Notes: generated from the letters alone by a model not told the origin. A stretch of DNA of 64,000 nucleotides from Nonomuraea aurantiaca (GCF_020215705.1 NZ_JAIWNB010000027.1:62001-126000); one strand, 5' to 3'. Shown: positions 49,483 through 58,739, counted from the first letter of the stretch. Translations and numbers: made by a program.

Positions 49483-51129
49483 ATGAGCATCGCCGATGAT
49501 CCGGACCGCGCACCCGCCCGCTCTCACCTGTACGCCATGGGACTGTCGGAGGAGGAGATGCGCCGCCCCATGATCGGCATCGCCTCCACCTGGACCGGCA
49601 CGATGCCCTGCAACCTCACCCAACGCGAGCTGGCCGCCCACGTCGCCACGGGGGTGCGCAGGGCGGGTGGCACGCCGATGGAGTTCAACACGATCGCCGT
49701 CTCCGACAACCTGACCATGGGCACCCCCGGCATGCGTGCCTCGCTGGTGAGCCGCGAGATCATCGCCGACTCGATCGAGCTGATGGGCCGGGCGCACGGG
49801 TTCGACGCGCTGGTGTGCATCGTGGGGTGCGACAAGACCGTACCGGCGGGCGTCATGGCGCTGGCCCGCCTGGACGTACCCGCCGTCGTCCTCTACAGCG
49901 GCAGCATGATGCCGGGCCGCTGGCGCGACCGGGACGTCACCATCCAGGACATGTGGGAGGCGCTCGGCGAGCGTGCGGTCGGCCGGCTCGACCAGGCCGA
50001 GGTGGACGACCTGGCCAAGTACGCGTGTCCGGGCCCCGGCACCTGCGCCGCCCAGTACACCGCCAACACCATGGCCTCCGTCGTCGACTTCCTCGGCCTG
50101 GCCCCGTTCGGCATCGGTGACATCCCGGCCGTCGCCGAGACGAAGAACGCCGCGGCCGAGCGCGTCGGCGAGATCGTCATGGACGCGCTGGCCCGTGACG
50201 CCAGGCCCTCGCGCATCCTCACCGAGGACGCCCTGCACAACGCCATCGTCTCGGTGGCGGCCATGGGCGGCTCGACGAACGCAGTGCTGCACCTGCTCGC
50301 CATCGCCCGCGAGGCCGGGCTGCCGCTGCGCGTCGACGAGATCGGCGCCATCTGCCGCCAGGTCCCCATCATCACCAGGCTCATGCCCAGCGGCCCGCAT
50401 ACCGCCGCCGACCTGTGGCGCGCCGGCGGCACCGCGCTGGTCGCCAAGCGGCTGCTGGAAGCGGGCCTGCTGCGCTCGGACGCCGCCCTGGTCGACGGCC
50501 GTACGTACGCCGACGTCGCCGCGTCGGCGGCGGAGACGCCGGGGCAGCAGGTGGTCACGACCGTCGAGAACCCCGCCAAGGCGCGCGGGGCGCTGGCCGT
50601 CCTGCGCGGCTCGCTCGCCCCTGACGGGTGCGTGCTCAAGCTCAGCGGCAAGGCGGATTTCCGGCGGGAGGGCCCGGCCAGGGTGTTCGACGGCGAGGAG
50701 GCCTGTTTCGCGGCGATCCAGGAGGGGCGCATCCTGCCGGGTGACGTGATCGTCGTCCGCTACGAGGGCCCGGCCGGGGGACCTGGCATGCGGGAGATGC
50801 TGTCGATCACGGGTGCGCTCGTGGGTCAGGGGCTGGGGGATTCAGTGGCGCTGGTCACCGACGGGCGGTTCAGCGGGGTATCGCATGGCATGGTCATCGG
50901 GCATGTCGCGCCCGAGGCGTACGTGGGCGGGCCGCTCGCGCTGGTGCGCGACGGTGATGTGGTCGTCATCGACAGCGCGGCGGGGACTCTGGACCTGAGC
51001 GTGCCCGAGGAGGAGTTGGGACGACGGCGGGAGGCCTGGGTGCGGCCGGAGCGGCCGGTCGAGCGGGGGGTGCTGGCCAAGTACGCGGCGACCGTCAGGT
51101 CCGCCTCGGACGGCGCGGTGACTGTTTGA
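49483..51129 (+). CDS. ilvD: Dihydroxy-acid dehydratase
   Basis: A 548-residue IlvD/Edd-family dehydratase. The Fe-S cluster Cys residues are in GTMPCNLT, IVGCDKT and CPGPGTCAAQ. PMEFNTIAVSDNLTMGTPGM and LVTDGRFSGVSHGMVIGHV are the family's conserved blocks. It converts 2,3-dihydroxy-3-methyl acids to 2-oxo acids in branched-chain amino acid synthesis. It is a lone gene, not with other ilv genes, so it could also be a sugar-acid dehydratase of the same family. Confidence 0.92.
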   Translation: MSIADDPDRAPARSHLYAMGLSEEEMRRPMIGIASTWTGTMPCNLTQRELAAHVATGVRRAGGTPMEFNTIAVSDNLTMGTPGMRASLVSREIIADSIELMGRAHGFDALVCIVGCDKTVPAGVMALARLDVPAVVLYSGSMMPGRWRDRDVTIQDMWEALGERAVGRLDQAEVDDLAKYACPGPGTCAAQYTANTMASVVDFLGLAPFGIGDIPAVAETKNAAAERVGEIVMDALARDARPSRILTEDALHNAIVSVAAMGGSTNAVLHLLAIAREAGLPLRVDEIGAICRQVPIITRLMPSGPHTAADLWRAGGTALVAKRLLEAGLLRSDAALVDGRTYADVAASAAETPGQQVVTTVENPAKARGALAVLRGSLAPDGCVLKLSGKADFRREGPARVFDGEEACFAAIQEGRILPGDVIVVRYEGPAGGPGMREMLSITGALVGQGLGDSVALVTDGRFSGVSHGMVIGHVAPEAYVGGPLALVRDGDVVVIDSAAGTLDLSVPEEELGRRREAWVRPERPVERGVLAKYAATVRSASDGAVTV

Positions 51130-51233
51130 GAGGCGTGGCGGCCGAACGGCTCGACGTCTTCCGGCAGATTCTATGACGACGTTGTAATCGCTAAATCGTG
51201 ACAAGCGCATGCGGCATGCTGGAAACTGGATAG

Positions 51234-51797
51234 GTGTTGACCTTCATTGCCATTGCGGGTCTCATGTTTGCCGCAGGCAGCTTTGTGTACGACGCATTAT
51301 CCTACCACCGCAAAGATCGAAAAGGCCCGACGACCACGGAGACACAATCCCCTGGCTTCGCCGCGCCCCCTTACTCCACAGAGCAACCGCTGCGCGATCA
51401 CGCACAGCCGCCGGCGCAAGGCATCCTATGGCCCAAATCTGCGTATCCGTCGCAGCCGTCACCGAGGCCCCGATCGCTCAGGTCCGTTAAGCGACAGCCG
51501 CAGTGGGTGTTTGTCGGCTCCTGGGTCCTGGCCGGGTTGATCGTAGTCGGAGAGTTGGTGGGCCTCGTAAATCGGGGTCACAATCTCGGCTGGATCGGCC
51601 TCTCGGCCGCCGGCGCCGGACTTGCCGCCGCCGTCCCCTTGGTCATTCGTCTCGGCAAGACTTTTGACGACGACTACATCGGTCCGGTCATCGGGGTGCT
51701 GTTCTGGGCGCTTGTCGTGCTCATCATCGCAAGTTTTTTCTTCCCGGACTCGACATTCCTGGAGATCACCTGGGAGGGCGGTGGGCTTCGACTGTAG
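51234..51797 (+). CDS. Membrane protein, four transmembrane segments
   Basis: A 187-residue protein with helices LTFIAIAGLMFAAGSFVYDA, WVFVGSWVLAGLIVVGELVG, WIGLSAAGAGLAAAVPLVI and VIGVLFWALVVLIIASFFF. A hydrophilic Pro-rich loop of about 60 residues follows helix 1. GTG 51234 has a weak GGA upstream. The region is less G+C rich than its surroundings. Not recognised. Confidence 0.65.
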   Translation: MLTFIAIAGLMFAAGSFVYDALSYHRKDRKGPTTTETQSPGFAAPPYSTEQPLRDHAQPPAQGILWPKSAYPSQPSPRPRSLRSVKRQPQWVFVGSWVLAGLIVVGELVGLVNRGHNLGWIGLSAAGAGLAAAVPLVIRLGKTFDDDYIGPVIGVLFWALVVLIIASFFFPDSTFLEITWEGGGLRL

Positions 51798-51941
51798 AAG
51801 AGCCGACGGGCGGTAAATCCTGAAGTTCTTTCACGAAAGTCTACTGGTCTGGCGATATGTCCACCTCGCCCGCCAAAGCCCGCAGCGGGCATAAGCGGGC
51901 CTACCACGGCAAGAAGCGCGAACACTAAGAGCGAGCTTGGT

Positions 51942-52676
51942 TCAGGCGGAGGCCGGGTAGCCGGCGGCGAAGGCCCGCTTCAGGTAGTCCCACGCGGGGG
52001 AGCTCAGGATGCCCTTCGTGGCCGCCTCCGCTCCCTTCGCGTCGATCTTGGCGTAGAGAGCCGACAGAGCGCTCCGGTCGCCGCCCACCAGCCCGGCCAT
52101 CGCCTCGGTCCAGCGCCGTGCCAGCTCCTGGACGGCCGGATCGGCCGGGTCGGTGCCGCGTCCGGCGTAGCCGTCGGCCTCCGCGGCCAGGTCCGTGAGC
52201 CCACGCAGCCGATGCGCGAACCCCTCCTCTCCGAACTCTCGATGCCGGGCCTCGAATCGGGCGAGCTGTTCGGGCGTGAAGTGCCTGGCCTGCATCATTG
52301 CCTCCATTGCCTCGATGAGCTGGTCGATCGACGGCTCCCGGGCCGCCCGCAGCGCCTCGGTGACGCCGACCAACTGGCGGCGCAGGGCGTGCTGGGCGGC
52401 GAGCCGACGTTCGACCAGCCCGAGCTGGTGCTGAATCGTCGCTTGCAGATCGGCGCCGTCCAGCGAGTCGGCGATCTCGGCGAGCGGCAGCCGCAGCTCC
52501 CGCAGCGCCAGGATCTGGTAGAGCCGGCGAACGTCGTCGCCGGTGTAGACGCGATGCCCCGCGGCCGACCGCTCGGCCGGGCACAACAGGCCGATCTGGT
52601 GAAAGTAGCGCAGAGTGCGTACGGTCACCCCCGTGGCAGCCGCGAGGTCGCCGATCTTCCAGCGTCGTGCGTTCAC
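51942..52676 (-). CDS. MerR-family regulator with TipAS-type ligand domain
   Basis: A 244-residue regulator. WKIGDLAAATGVTVRTLRYF begins the MerR winged helix; a long coiled coil (LQATIQHQLGLVERRLAAQH) follows. Residues 120-244 resemble the TipAS antibiotic-binding domain (AMMQARHFTPEQLARFEARH, then WTEAMAGLVGGDRSALSALY). TipA-type proteins bind thiopeptides and other drugs. No target gene is adjacent; the next gene is 50 bases upstream on the same strand. Confidence 0.88.
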   Translation of the reverse strand: MNARRWKIGDLAAATGVTVRTLRYFHQIGLLCPAERSAAGHRVYTGDDVRRLYQILALRELRLPLAEIADSLDGADLQATIQHQLGLVERRLAAQHALRRQLVGVTEALRAAREPSIDQLIEAMEAMMQARHFTPEQLARFEARHREFGEEGFAHRLRGLTDLAAEADGYAGRGTDPADPAVQELARRWTEAMAGLVGGDRSALSALYAKIDAKGAEAATKGILSSPAWDYLKRAFAAGYPASA

Positions 52677-52725
52677 ATCGACGACGGTAGGCGCTGACGT
52701 CGCGTCAGGCGCAACACGCCCAGGC

Positions 52726-53871
52726 TCAGCGGACCTTACGGAAGAACGCCCGCACGTCGTCGACCAGCAGGTCAGGAGCCTCCATCGCGGCGAAGTGACC
52801 GCCCCGGTCGTACTCCGACCAGTGGATCACGTTGTGCTCGCGCTCGGCGATCCGCCGGATCCCGCCGTCGCCGGGGAAGACCGCGACCCCGTGCGGGACC
52901 TCCGAGCGCTCGACCGGCGTTCCCCACTGTGCCGAGCCCTCCTTGTAGAGCCGGGCGGACGAGGCGGCGGTGCGGGTCAGCCAGTAGATCGTCACGTCGG
53001 TGAGCATCTGGTCGAGGTCGACCGCGTCCTCGGGCAGGTCGTGCGCGGGGTCGGTCCACTCCTTGAACTTCTCCACGATCCAGGCCAGCTGGGCGGCGGG
53101 GGAGTCGTGCAGGCCGAAGGCGACGGTCTGCGGCCGGGTGGCCTGGATGATCGCGTAGCCGGAGCGGTCGTTGTCGGCGTACTGCTGCATGCGGGCCAGC
53201 TCGGCCTCGGTCAGACCCTCCATCTCGGCCGGGTCGAAGCTCGGGAAGCCGAGCGCGCCGTTGACGTGCACGCCGGCCACCCGGTCGGGGGCCACGCGGC
53301 CGAGCTCGGGGGAGATGACCGAGCCGCTGTCGCCGCCCTGGGCGCCGTAGCGCTCGTAGCCGAGGCGGCTCATCAGCTCGGCCCACGCCCGGGCCACCCG
53401 GCTCAGGTCCCAGCCGGCCTCGCGGGTGGGGCCGGAGAAACCGAAGCCGGGGATGGACGGAGCGACGACGTGGAAGGCGTCGGCGGGGTCGCCGCCGTGG
53501 CTGCGAGGGTCGGTGAGCGGACCGATGATCTTCATGAACTCGACGATCGAGCCGGGCCAGCCATGGGTGAGCACCAGCGGCAGCGCGTCCGGCTCGGGGG
53601 ACCGCACATGCAGGAAGTGGATGTTCTGGCCGTCGATCTCGGTGGTGAACTGGGGGTACTCGTTGAGCGCCGCCTCGTGCTTGCGCCAGTCGTACCCGCT
53701 GCGCCAGTACTCGGCCAGCCGCTGTACGTACGAGACCGGGATGCCGTACGACCAGCCCACGCCGGGCAGCTCGTCGGGCCAGAGGGTGCGCGCCAGCCGG
53801 TCGTGCAGGTCATCGAGCGCGGACTGCGGGATGTCAATGCGGAACGGACTGATCTCCGTGGTGAACGTCAT
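52726..53871 (-). CDS. Epoxide-hydrolase-family alpha/beta hydrolase
   Basis: A 381-residue microsomal-type epoxide hydrolase. The N-terminal EHN region is FRIDIPQSALDDLHDRLART with WPDELPGVGWSYG; LTHGWPGSIVEF holds the oxyanion HGWP; GGDSGSVIS carries the nucleophile Asp; TIYWLTRTAASSARLY supplies a ring Tyr; GGHFAAMEAPDLL the His. It opens epoxides to diols. ATG 53871; a GTG nine bases upstream is possible. Divergent from a WYL-type regulator. Confidence 0.92.
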   Translation of the reverse strand: MTFTTEISPFRIDIPQSALDDLHDRLARTLWPDELPGVGWSYGIPVSYVQRLAEYWRSGYDWRKHEAALNEYPQFTTEIDGQNIHFLHVRSPEPDALPLVLTHGWPGSIVEFMKIIGPLTDPRSHGGDPADAFHVVAPSIPGFGFSGPTREAGWDLSRVARAWAELMSRLGYERYGAQGGDSGSVISPELGRVAPDRVAGVHVNGALGFPSFDPAEMEGLTEAELARMQQYADNDRSGYAIIQATRPQTVAFGLHDSPAAQLAWIVEKFKEWTDPAHDLPEDAVDLDQMLTDVTIYWLTRTAASSARLYKEGSAQWGTPVERSEVPHGVAVFPGDGGIRRIAEREHNVIHWSEYDRGGHFAAMEAPDLLVDDVRAFFRKVR

Positions 53872-53894
53872 GGAGAACACGCTAGAAGCGAGTT

Positions 53895-53913
53895 AGGACA
53901 GAGCCGGTCCTAG
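53895..53913. promoter_or_regulatory. TAGGAC-N7-GTCCTA dyad
   Basis: A perfect 6+6 inverted repeat in the 63-bp gap between the epoxide hydrolase and the WYL regulator. Probable operator for the WYL protein. Confidence 0.5.
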
Positions 53914-53934
53914 GAATGCGGCAATCTGGAAGGC

Positions 53935-54900
53935 ATGTTGGAGACCTCGGCCCGGTTGCTCAGACTGCTCTCGCTCCTGCAGACCCATCGGGAGCGGTCG
54001 GGCGTGGAGCTGGCGGAGCGGCTCGGCGTGACCGTACGGACCGTCCGCCGGGACATCGGGCGGCTGCGCGAGCTCGGTTATCCCGTGAACGCCATCGCGG
54101 GCGCGCCCGGTTACCGGCTCGGCGCGGGTACGGACCTGCCGCCGTTGCTGCTGGACGACGAGGAGGCGGTGGCGGTCGCGGTGGGGCTGCGTACGGCGGC
54201 CGGGGGCTCGGTGTCGGGGATCGAGGAGACCTCCGTACGGGCGCTGGCCAAGCTGGAGCGGGTGCTGCCGTCCCGGCTCCGGCATCAGGTCAACGCGCTG
54301 CAGTCGATGACCGTGCCGATGGGGCGGGCGGGTTCGGTGGTGGACCCGGCGTCCCTGACCGCGATCGCCGCCGCCTGCCGCGACCGCGAGACCCTGCGGT
54401 TCGACTACCGGACGCACGGCGGGGAGGAGAGCGTCCGCGCCGCCGAGCCCTACCGGCTCGTCCATTCGGGCCGGCACTGGTACCTGCTGGGCTGGGACAC
54501 CGACCGGGCCGACTGGCGTACCTATCGGATCGACCGCCTGAGCCTGCGTACGCCGAACGGGCCGCGGTTCGTCCCCCGCGACCCGCCCGACTCCGACCTG
54601 GCGGCCTACATGTCCCGGTCGATCTCCAGCTCGCCGTATCGATATCAGGGCCGCTTCAAGATGTACGCGCCGGCCGAGGTCGTCGCCGAGCACATGCCGG
54701 CCACGACGGGGACGATCGAGCCGATCGACGAGCGGTCCTGCATGCTGTCCAGCGGTGCGAACAACCTTGACGAACTCGCCGTCTGGGTCGCGTTGATGGA
54801 CATCGACTTCGAGGTGCACGCGCCGCCCGAACTCGTCGACCGCATCCGTACCCTCTCCACCCGCCTCGCCACCGCGTCTGTCAGACCAGTGCCTTCCTGA
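53935..54900 (+). CDS. HTH-WYL transcriptional regulator
   Basis: A 321-residue regulator. The N-terminal HTH_11 is RLLRLLSLLQTHRERSGVEL followed by AERLGVTVRTVRRDIGRLRE. The WYL domain (RTHGGEESVRAAEPYRLVHS, HWYLLGWDTDRADWRTYRID) binds ligands such as nucleic acid fragments. It is divergent from the epoxide hydrolase. The 3' end overlaps the converging esterase gene by 20 bases. Confidence 0.92.
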   Translation: MLETSARLLRLLSLLQTHRERSGVELAERLGVTVRTVRRDIGRLRELGYPVNAIAGAPGYRLGAGTDLPPLLLDDEEAVAVAVGLRTAAGGSVSGIEETSVRALAKLERVLPSRLRHQVNALQSMTVPMGRAGSVVDPASLTAIAAACRDRETLRFDYRTHGGEESVRAAEPYRLVHSGRHWYLLGWDTDRADWRTYRIDRLSLRTPNGPRFVPRDPPDSDLAAYMSRSISSSPYRYQGRFKMYAPAEVVAEHMPATTGTIEPIDERSCMLSSGANNLDELAVWVALMDIDFEVHAPPELVDRIRTLSTRLATASVRPVPS

Positions 54901-56029
54901 GGAACACGACGCCGTCGATCATGTCGAGCTGGGCCGGGTCCAGCGGGAAATAGGCGAAATCCTGGGAGACGCGCTTGGCGGGCTTCGTGACGGCCTCGGC
55001 CAGCCGGCGGGCGTCGATGAGGGAGTGGTCCCACGGGAGCGTGGACAGGACGCCCTCGGCGGTGTCCGCGGGCGGGTCGTCGACGCCGACGGTGCCGAGG
55101 GCTGTGGCCAGGAAGGCGTACCGGTCGCCCAGCTTCGTCCCGACGAGCGCTCCCGCGCTCCACCACTCCAGCGTCTGGTCGCCGAACGACATGAAACTTT
55201 TGTTCCGCTGCAGGTGAAGGTTGGAAGAGAAGACCAAGGCCGGGCCGTGCTCGGCGATGGCCCGCAGGTTGGCGGCCATCATCGCGGCCCGCAGGGCCGA
55301 CAGCCGGGTCCACCGTGCCGGGGACGCGTCGGCCATCCAGTAGTGGTAGCGGAGCAGGCCGACGGCGGTGCGCCCGTACAGTGCCGCCAGCTCCCTGTCC
55401 TCCGCGCCCAGCCCCGGCGCCTGCGTGTCCAGCAGCGACACCAGGTCGTCGGCGATCAGCCGCAGCCGCTGGGCGTCGGCGGACTGGCCGATCGACAGGG
55501 ACGGATCCATGGCCGTGGCCTCGTTCGACCACCGGTCGTCCGGGCCGAGCAGCGTGTCAAGGGTCTCCCGGGTTACTACAGCGCCGTTGAGCAGGTCGTA
55601 CAGGCCGGTGAGCGCCTGGCGCGGGCTCGCCGCCCAATACTCCAGCGGTCCGTCGAAGCCGAAGAACCGGAGCTTTTCGTCATGCTCCTCGTTGTACGTG
55701 CGCATCCAGCGGACGAGCTCGCGGTTGGCCGGGGAGGCGCCGAAGTTGTGGCTGAAGCCGCGTTCCATGACGTCGTCGAGCGTGCCCTCGCCTGTCGCGA
55801 GGTAGTCGTTCACCACGAGGCCCATGAGGCAGTCGCTCTCGATGGCGAACGACCGGTAGCCCTCGTGCTCGACCAGATGCCGGAAGATCTCGTTGCGTAC
55901 TTCGCCCAACTCCTGCACGAAGTGCCGGGCCTCGCCCAGGCCGAGCAGCAGGGGCTTGGCGGGCAGCGATTTGAGGAACGCCGAGATGCTCGCGCCGTCG
56001 AGCGGACGGGCTATGTCCTTGATATCCAT
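54881..56029 (-). CDS. Erythromycin-esterase-family protein
   Basis: A 382-residue protein of the Ere superfamily, which hydrolyse macrolide lactones. The core is LLLGLGEARHFVQELGEVRN, with GYRSFAIESDCLMG, the acidic AIESD segment and FGFDGPLEYWAASP. The usual GExTHG is GEARHF here, so the catalytic His is kept but the segment differs. Divergent from a double-MerR regulator. Resistance is an inference only; many Ere-like proteins have other substrates. Confidence 0.85.
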   Translation of the reverse strand: MDIKDIARPLDGASISAFLKSLPAKPLLLGLGEARHFVQELGEVRNEIFRHLVEHEGYRSFAIESDCLMGLVVNDYLATGEGTLDDVMERGFSHNFGASPANRELVRWMRTYNEEHDEKLRFFGFDGPLEYWAASPRQALTGLYDLLNGAVVTRETLDTLLGPDDRWSNEATAMDPSLSIGQSADAQRLRLIADDLVSLLDTQAPGLGAEDRELAALYGRTAVGLLRYHYWMADASPARWTRLSALRAAMMAANLRAIAEHGPALVFSSNLHLQRNKSFMSFGDQTLEWWSAGALVGTKLGDRYAFLATALGTVGVDDPPADTAEGVLSTLPWDHSLIDARRLAEAVTKPAKRVSQDFAYFPLDPAQLDMIDGVVFLRKALV

Positions 56030-56120
56030 GCCTTGAACGCTATCGTTGAACTTTCTATATAAACTTTGCGCGGCAAACCCCCACTTCCGTTGTGATTAAC
56101 CTTCAATCGGTGATGCATCC

Positions 56121-56798
56121 ATGAGGCCAGTGGACCTGGCGCGCGAGCACGGCCTGTCCACCCAGGCGATCAGGAACTACGAGGATGCCGGCATCCTGCC
56201 CGCCGCCGAACGCACCGTTCACGGCTATCGCACCTATACGCCGCTGCACGCGCAAGCCCTGCGCGCGTTCCTCGCCCTCATGCCCGGCCACGGTCACCAG
56301 GCGGCCACGTCGATCATGCAGGCGGTCAACCGGGGTGCCACCGAGGACGCGCTGCGGCTCATCGACGAGAGCCACGGCCAGCTCCTCGACGACCGGCGCA
56401 CCCTCCAGGCCGTCGAAGCCGCGCTCCGCGATCTGGCGCCGATGCCGCAGGAGCGCGGCGACACGTTCATCGGCCCGCTGGCGCGCAGGCTCGGCATTCG
56501 CCCTGCCACCCTGCGCAAGTGGGAGAACGCCGGGCTGGTCCAGCCGCGCCGCGATCCGCAGACCGGCTACCGGATCTACAGCGCGGCCGACGTACGGGAT
56601 GTCCGGCTGGCCCACCAGCTCAGACGGGGCGGCTACCTGCTGGAGCAGATCGCCCCGCTGATCGCCCAGGTCCGCTCCGCCGGAGGCGTCGCCCCGCTGG
56701 AGTCGACCCTGCGCGACTGGCAGGCCCGCCTGTCCGCCCGGGGCCGCGCCATGCTCAAGGGCGCCGCCGAGCTGGACGCGTACCTCCGCGCCCGCTGA
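56121..56798 (+). CDS. TioE-type regulator with two MerR HTH domains
   Basis: A 225-residue protein with two MerR winged helices in tandem: VDLAREHGLSTQAIRNYEDA with AERTVHGYRTYTPL, and LARRLGIRPATLRKWENAGL with RRDPQTGYRIYSAADV. This architecture is that of the TioE-like family. The region 56040-56100 upstream is unusually A+T rich, so it is a likely promoter zone. No ribosome site precedes ATG 56121. Likely controls the divergent Ere-like gene. It ends five bases from the converging methyltransferase. Confidence 0.87.
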   Translation: MRPVDLAREHGLSTQAIRNYEDAGILPAAERTVHGYRTYTPLHAQALRAFLALMPGHGHQAATSIMQAVNRGATEDALRLIDESHGQLLDDRRTLQAVEAALRDLAPMPQERGDTFIGPLARRLGIRPATLRKWENAGLVQPRRDPQTGYRIYSAADVRDVRLAHQLRRGGYLLEQIAPLIAQVRSAGGVAPLESTLRDWQARLSARGRAMLKGAAELDAYLRAR

Positions 56799-56803
56799 GG
56801 CCT

Positions 56804-57445
56804 TCATGGACTGTTGGCGAGCACACAGGCGACGGGCGGATCGAGCTCGAGGGTCTCGACCCGGAGCTGGACGAAGCCGGCCTGGGTGAGCAGGTCCTGG
56901 AGCTCTTGGGCGGCTCGGACCGTGGTGTCCCGGGTGGCACCGGGGCAGCGGGGCTGGCTGACGAGCGCGATGCGTCCTGCCGGGCGGAGCAGGCGGCGCA
57001 GCTCGCGAAGCCGCTCGACCGGGTCGGGCCAGAACCCCACGGAGTTGACGGCGAGGATGGCATCGAGCGGATCGCCGAAGCTCGGCAACCGCTCCACGGA
57101 GGCCTGCGTGAGGTGCACGCGGCGGGCGCGGACGGCGGCGGCGTTGCGACGGGTGGCCTGCCGGACCATGGCCTGCGAGTGATCGACGCCGAAGACCTGG
57201 CCCTGGGTGGCGCGGCCGGCGAACTCGGCGATGGCGATGCCGGGACCGAAGCCGATCTCGAGCACCCGGTCGGTGGGCCGCACGTCGAGCAACGACACGG
57301 CCCAGATGTTGCGCTTCCGGTTGGAGGGGCGGAGAGCGAACATCCAGCCGTTCGCCCACCCGACGATGCCTCGGGGGCGATGGGCCTGGCCCACCAGGTA
57401 TCTGATCACGCGTTGCTTGAGAGATGTACCTGCTGCTGTCTGCAT
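56804..57445 (-). CDS. Class I SAM-dependent methyltransferase
   Basis: A 213-residue Rossmann methyltransferase. Motif I is VLEIGFGPGIAIAEFAGRA, VFGVDHSQAMVRQA gives the acidic residue that binds the SAM ribose, and AILAVNSVGFWPDPVERLRE is motif IV. The acceptor is unknown. ATG 57445 was chosen because a TTG at 57466 would lie inside the MerR dyad. Divergent from the MerR gene. Confidence 0.88.
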   Translation of the reverse strand: MQTAAGTSLKQRVIRYLVGQAHRPRGIVGWANGWMFALRPSNRKRNIWAVSLLDVRPTDRVLEIGFGPGIAIAEFAGRATQGQVFGVDHSQAMVRQATRRNAAAVRARRVHLTQASVERLPSFGDPLDAILAVNSVGFWPDPVERLRELRRLLRPAGRIALVSQPRCPGATRDTTVRAAQELQDLLTQAGFVQLRVETLELDPPVACVLANSP

Positions 57446-57460
57446 GATCGCAGTCAACGG

Positions 57461-57478
57461 CTTCAAGTACGCTTGAAG
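57461..57478. promoter_or_regulatory. MerR-type dyad CTTCAAG-N4-CTTGAAG
   Basis: A perfect 7+7 inverted repeat. On the minus strand it follows TTGACT, giving a SoxR-like arrangement of -35 element and dyad. It lies between the methyltransferase and the MerR gene. Confidence 0.7.
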
Positions 57479-57502
57479 TCAACATGGACTCTTGAGGCCA
57501 AC

Positions 57503-57940
57503 ATGGACGAGCGGTTGACGATCGGCGAGCTGGCGAGCCGCACCGGCGTCGCCACCTCAGCGCTGCGCTACTGGGAAGAGCTCGGCCTGCTACCGGCACC
57601 GGCCCGGGTCTCAGGCCAACGGCGTTATCCGCCATCGGCGGTCGAGCTGGTCGGTGTGGTGTTGTTGCTGCGAGGTGTCGGTTTCACGCTGCGGGAGGTC
57701 AGGGCGTTCATCGGGTCTCGTTCGCCGGCGAGCGACGGTTGGCGGGAGCTGTACGAACGCAAGCTCGCCGAGCTGGACCAACGGATCGCTCAGGCTCAGG
57801 TGGCACGCACCGCCATCGCCCATGGCCTGGCCTGCCCGCACAAGGACATCTTGGAGTGCGCCAACTTCGTCAGCGGGGTCACGGCGCTCCTGGCGGGGTG
57901 TTCTGTCGAAGAGGCTCATTCGCAGATTCATTCGCGCTGA
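57503..57940 (+). CDS. MerR-family regulator, SoxR-like Cys end
   Basis: A 145-residue MerR regulator: LTIGELASRTGVATSALRYW opens the winged helix, and LYERKLAELDQRIAQAQVAR is the dimer helix. Near the C-terminus CPHKDILECANFVSGV has two Cys residues with a His, which could bind metal or respond to redox. ATG 57503 follows a GAGG. It is divergent from the methyltransferase across the dyad and overlaps the converging remnant gene by 13 bases. Confidence 0.9.
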   Translation: MDERLTIGELASRTGVATSALRYWEELGLLPAPARVSGQRRYPPSAVELVGVVLLLRGVGFTLREVRAFIGSRSPASDGWRELYERKLAELDQRIAQAQVARTAIAHGLACPHKDILECANFVSGVTALLAGCSVEEAHSQIHSR

Positions 57941-58725
57941 CCTAGCCGGTTGTTTCGCAAATGCTCCGCCATCGTCTCGCTGACCGGGATGTTCGTAGGG
58001 AGCTGCGGAGTCTCGAAGTAGCGGGCCTTGTGCTTGCGCAGGAGGGCTTCTCCATGCTCCTCCCAGGAGAATCCCCGCTTCTTGAGCAACTTCTGGAAGA
58101 CCACGCCGGCTTTCTCGGGGTCACGTTCGGCGAGAATTCTGATGGCCGCGGGGGAGACGCTGTCATCGCGCAAGTAGCTGGTCACGGTCTCGCGGTAACG
58201 TCGGCGGGCGAGCAGAGCCGGGTTGTCGAACGCATCCTGAAGCAGCCCGAAGTCAAAGTAGAAGCTGAGTCCCGTGTCGGGGTCGAAGTGGATGGCCACG
58301 GTCTCGGCGTAGTCCATCTCTTCGGGGAAATCGAAGTCGGCCTTTGCCTTCTCTGTGCCGCCTGCCTTTTCTGCGACGGCGTTCCAGAATGCGTTCACCC
58401 GCTCGGCCAGCACGTCGACGGGGACGACGATGAGTTCGTCACCGTACAGCTCGATGAAGAGCTCTCGTTGGTCGGCGAGCATGCGCCGGGCGGCGGCAAG
58501 CTTCTCCGGGTTGCGGAAAACCAGCTCGGGGCTACGCAGCGACAGCTCCGCGGCCTGGGTGAGCAGGGCGCTCCGTTCACTCGCGGGGAAGGCCGCGAGA
58601 TTGCCACTGATCAGCCAGTCGTCTCCGAGGGGAACCACCCGGCCGATCAAGAACATGCCTTTCTTCAGCGGTCGAAAGGCGGCCTTGCCCAGGTTGGACC
58701 GGGCGCGATAGGTCAGCTCGTCCAC
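57928..58725 (-). CDS. Hypothetical protein, probably 5'-truncated
   Basis: A 265-residue protein in the only long frame, GTG start at 58725 without a ribosome site. It has natural-looking sequence throughout (RSNLGKAAFRPLKKGMFLIG, IELYGDELIVVPVDVLAERV, VAIHFDPDTGLSFYFDFG). Coding-like sequence continues a few codons upstream (NLVDELTYR) and then meets the remains of a sigma factor in another frame. The chain probably lost its N-terminal part. Family not recognised. Confidence 0.6.
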   Translation of the reverse strand: MDELTYRARSNLGKAAFRPLKKGMFLIGRVVPLGDDWLISGNLAAFPASERSALLTQAAELSLRSPELVFRNPEKLAAARRMLADQRELFIELYGDELIVVPVDVLAERVNAFWNAVAEKAGGTEKAKADFDFPEEMDYAETVAIHFDPDTGLSFYFDFGLLQDAFDNPALLARRRYRETVTSYLRDDSVSPAAIRILAERDPEKAGVVFQKLLKKRGFSWEEHGEALLRKHKARYFETPQLPTNIPVSETMAEHLRNNRLGQRE

Positions 58726-58739
58726 CAGATTGAAAGATC

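Noticed and set aside
51857..51928. 23-codon basic micro-ORF MSTSPAKARSGHKRAYHGKK...
   Set aside because: It has a natural-looking basic composition, but no ribosome site is visible and no known small protein matches.
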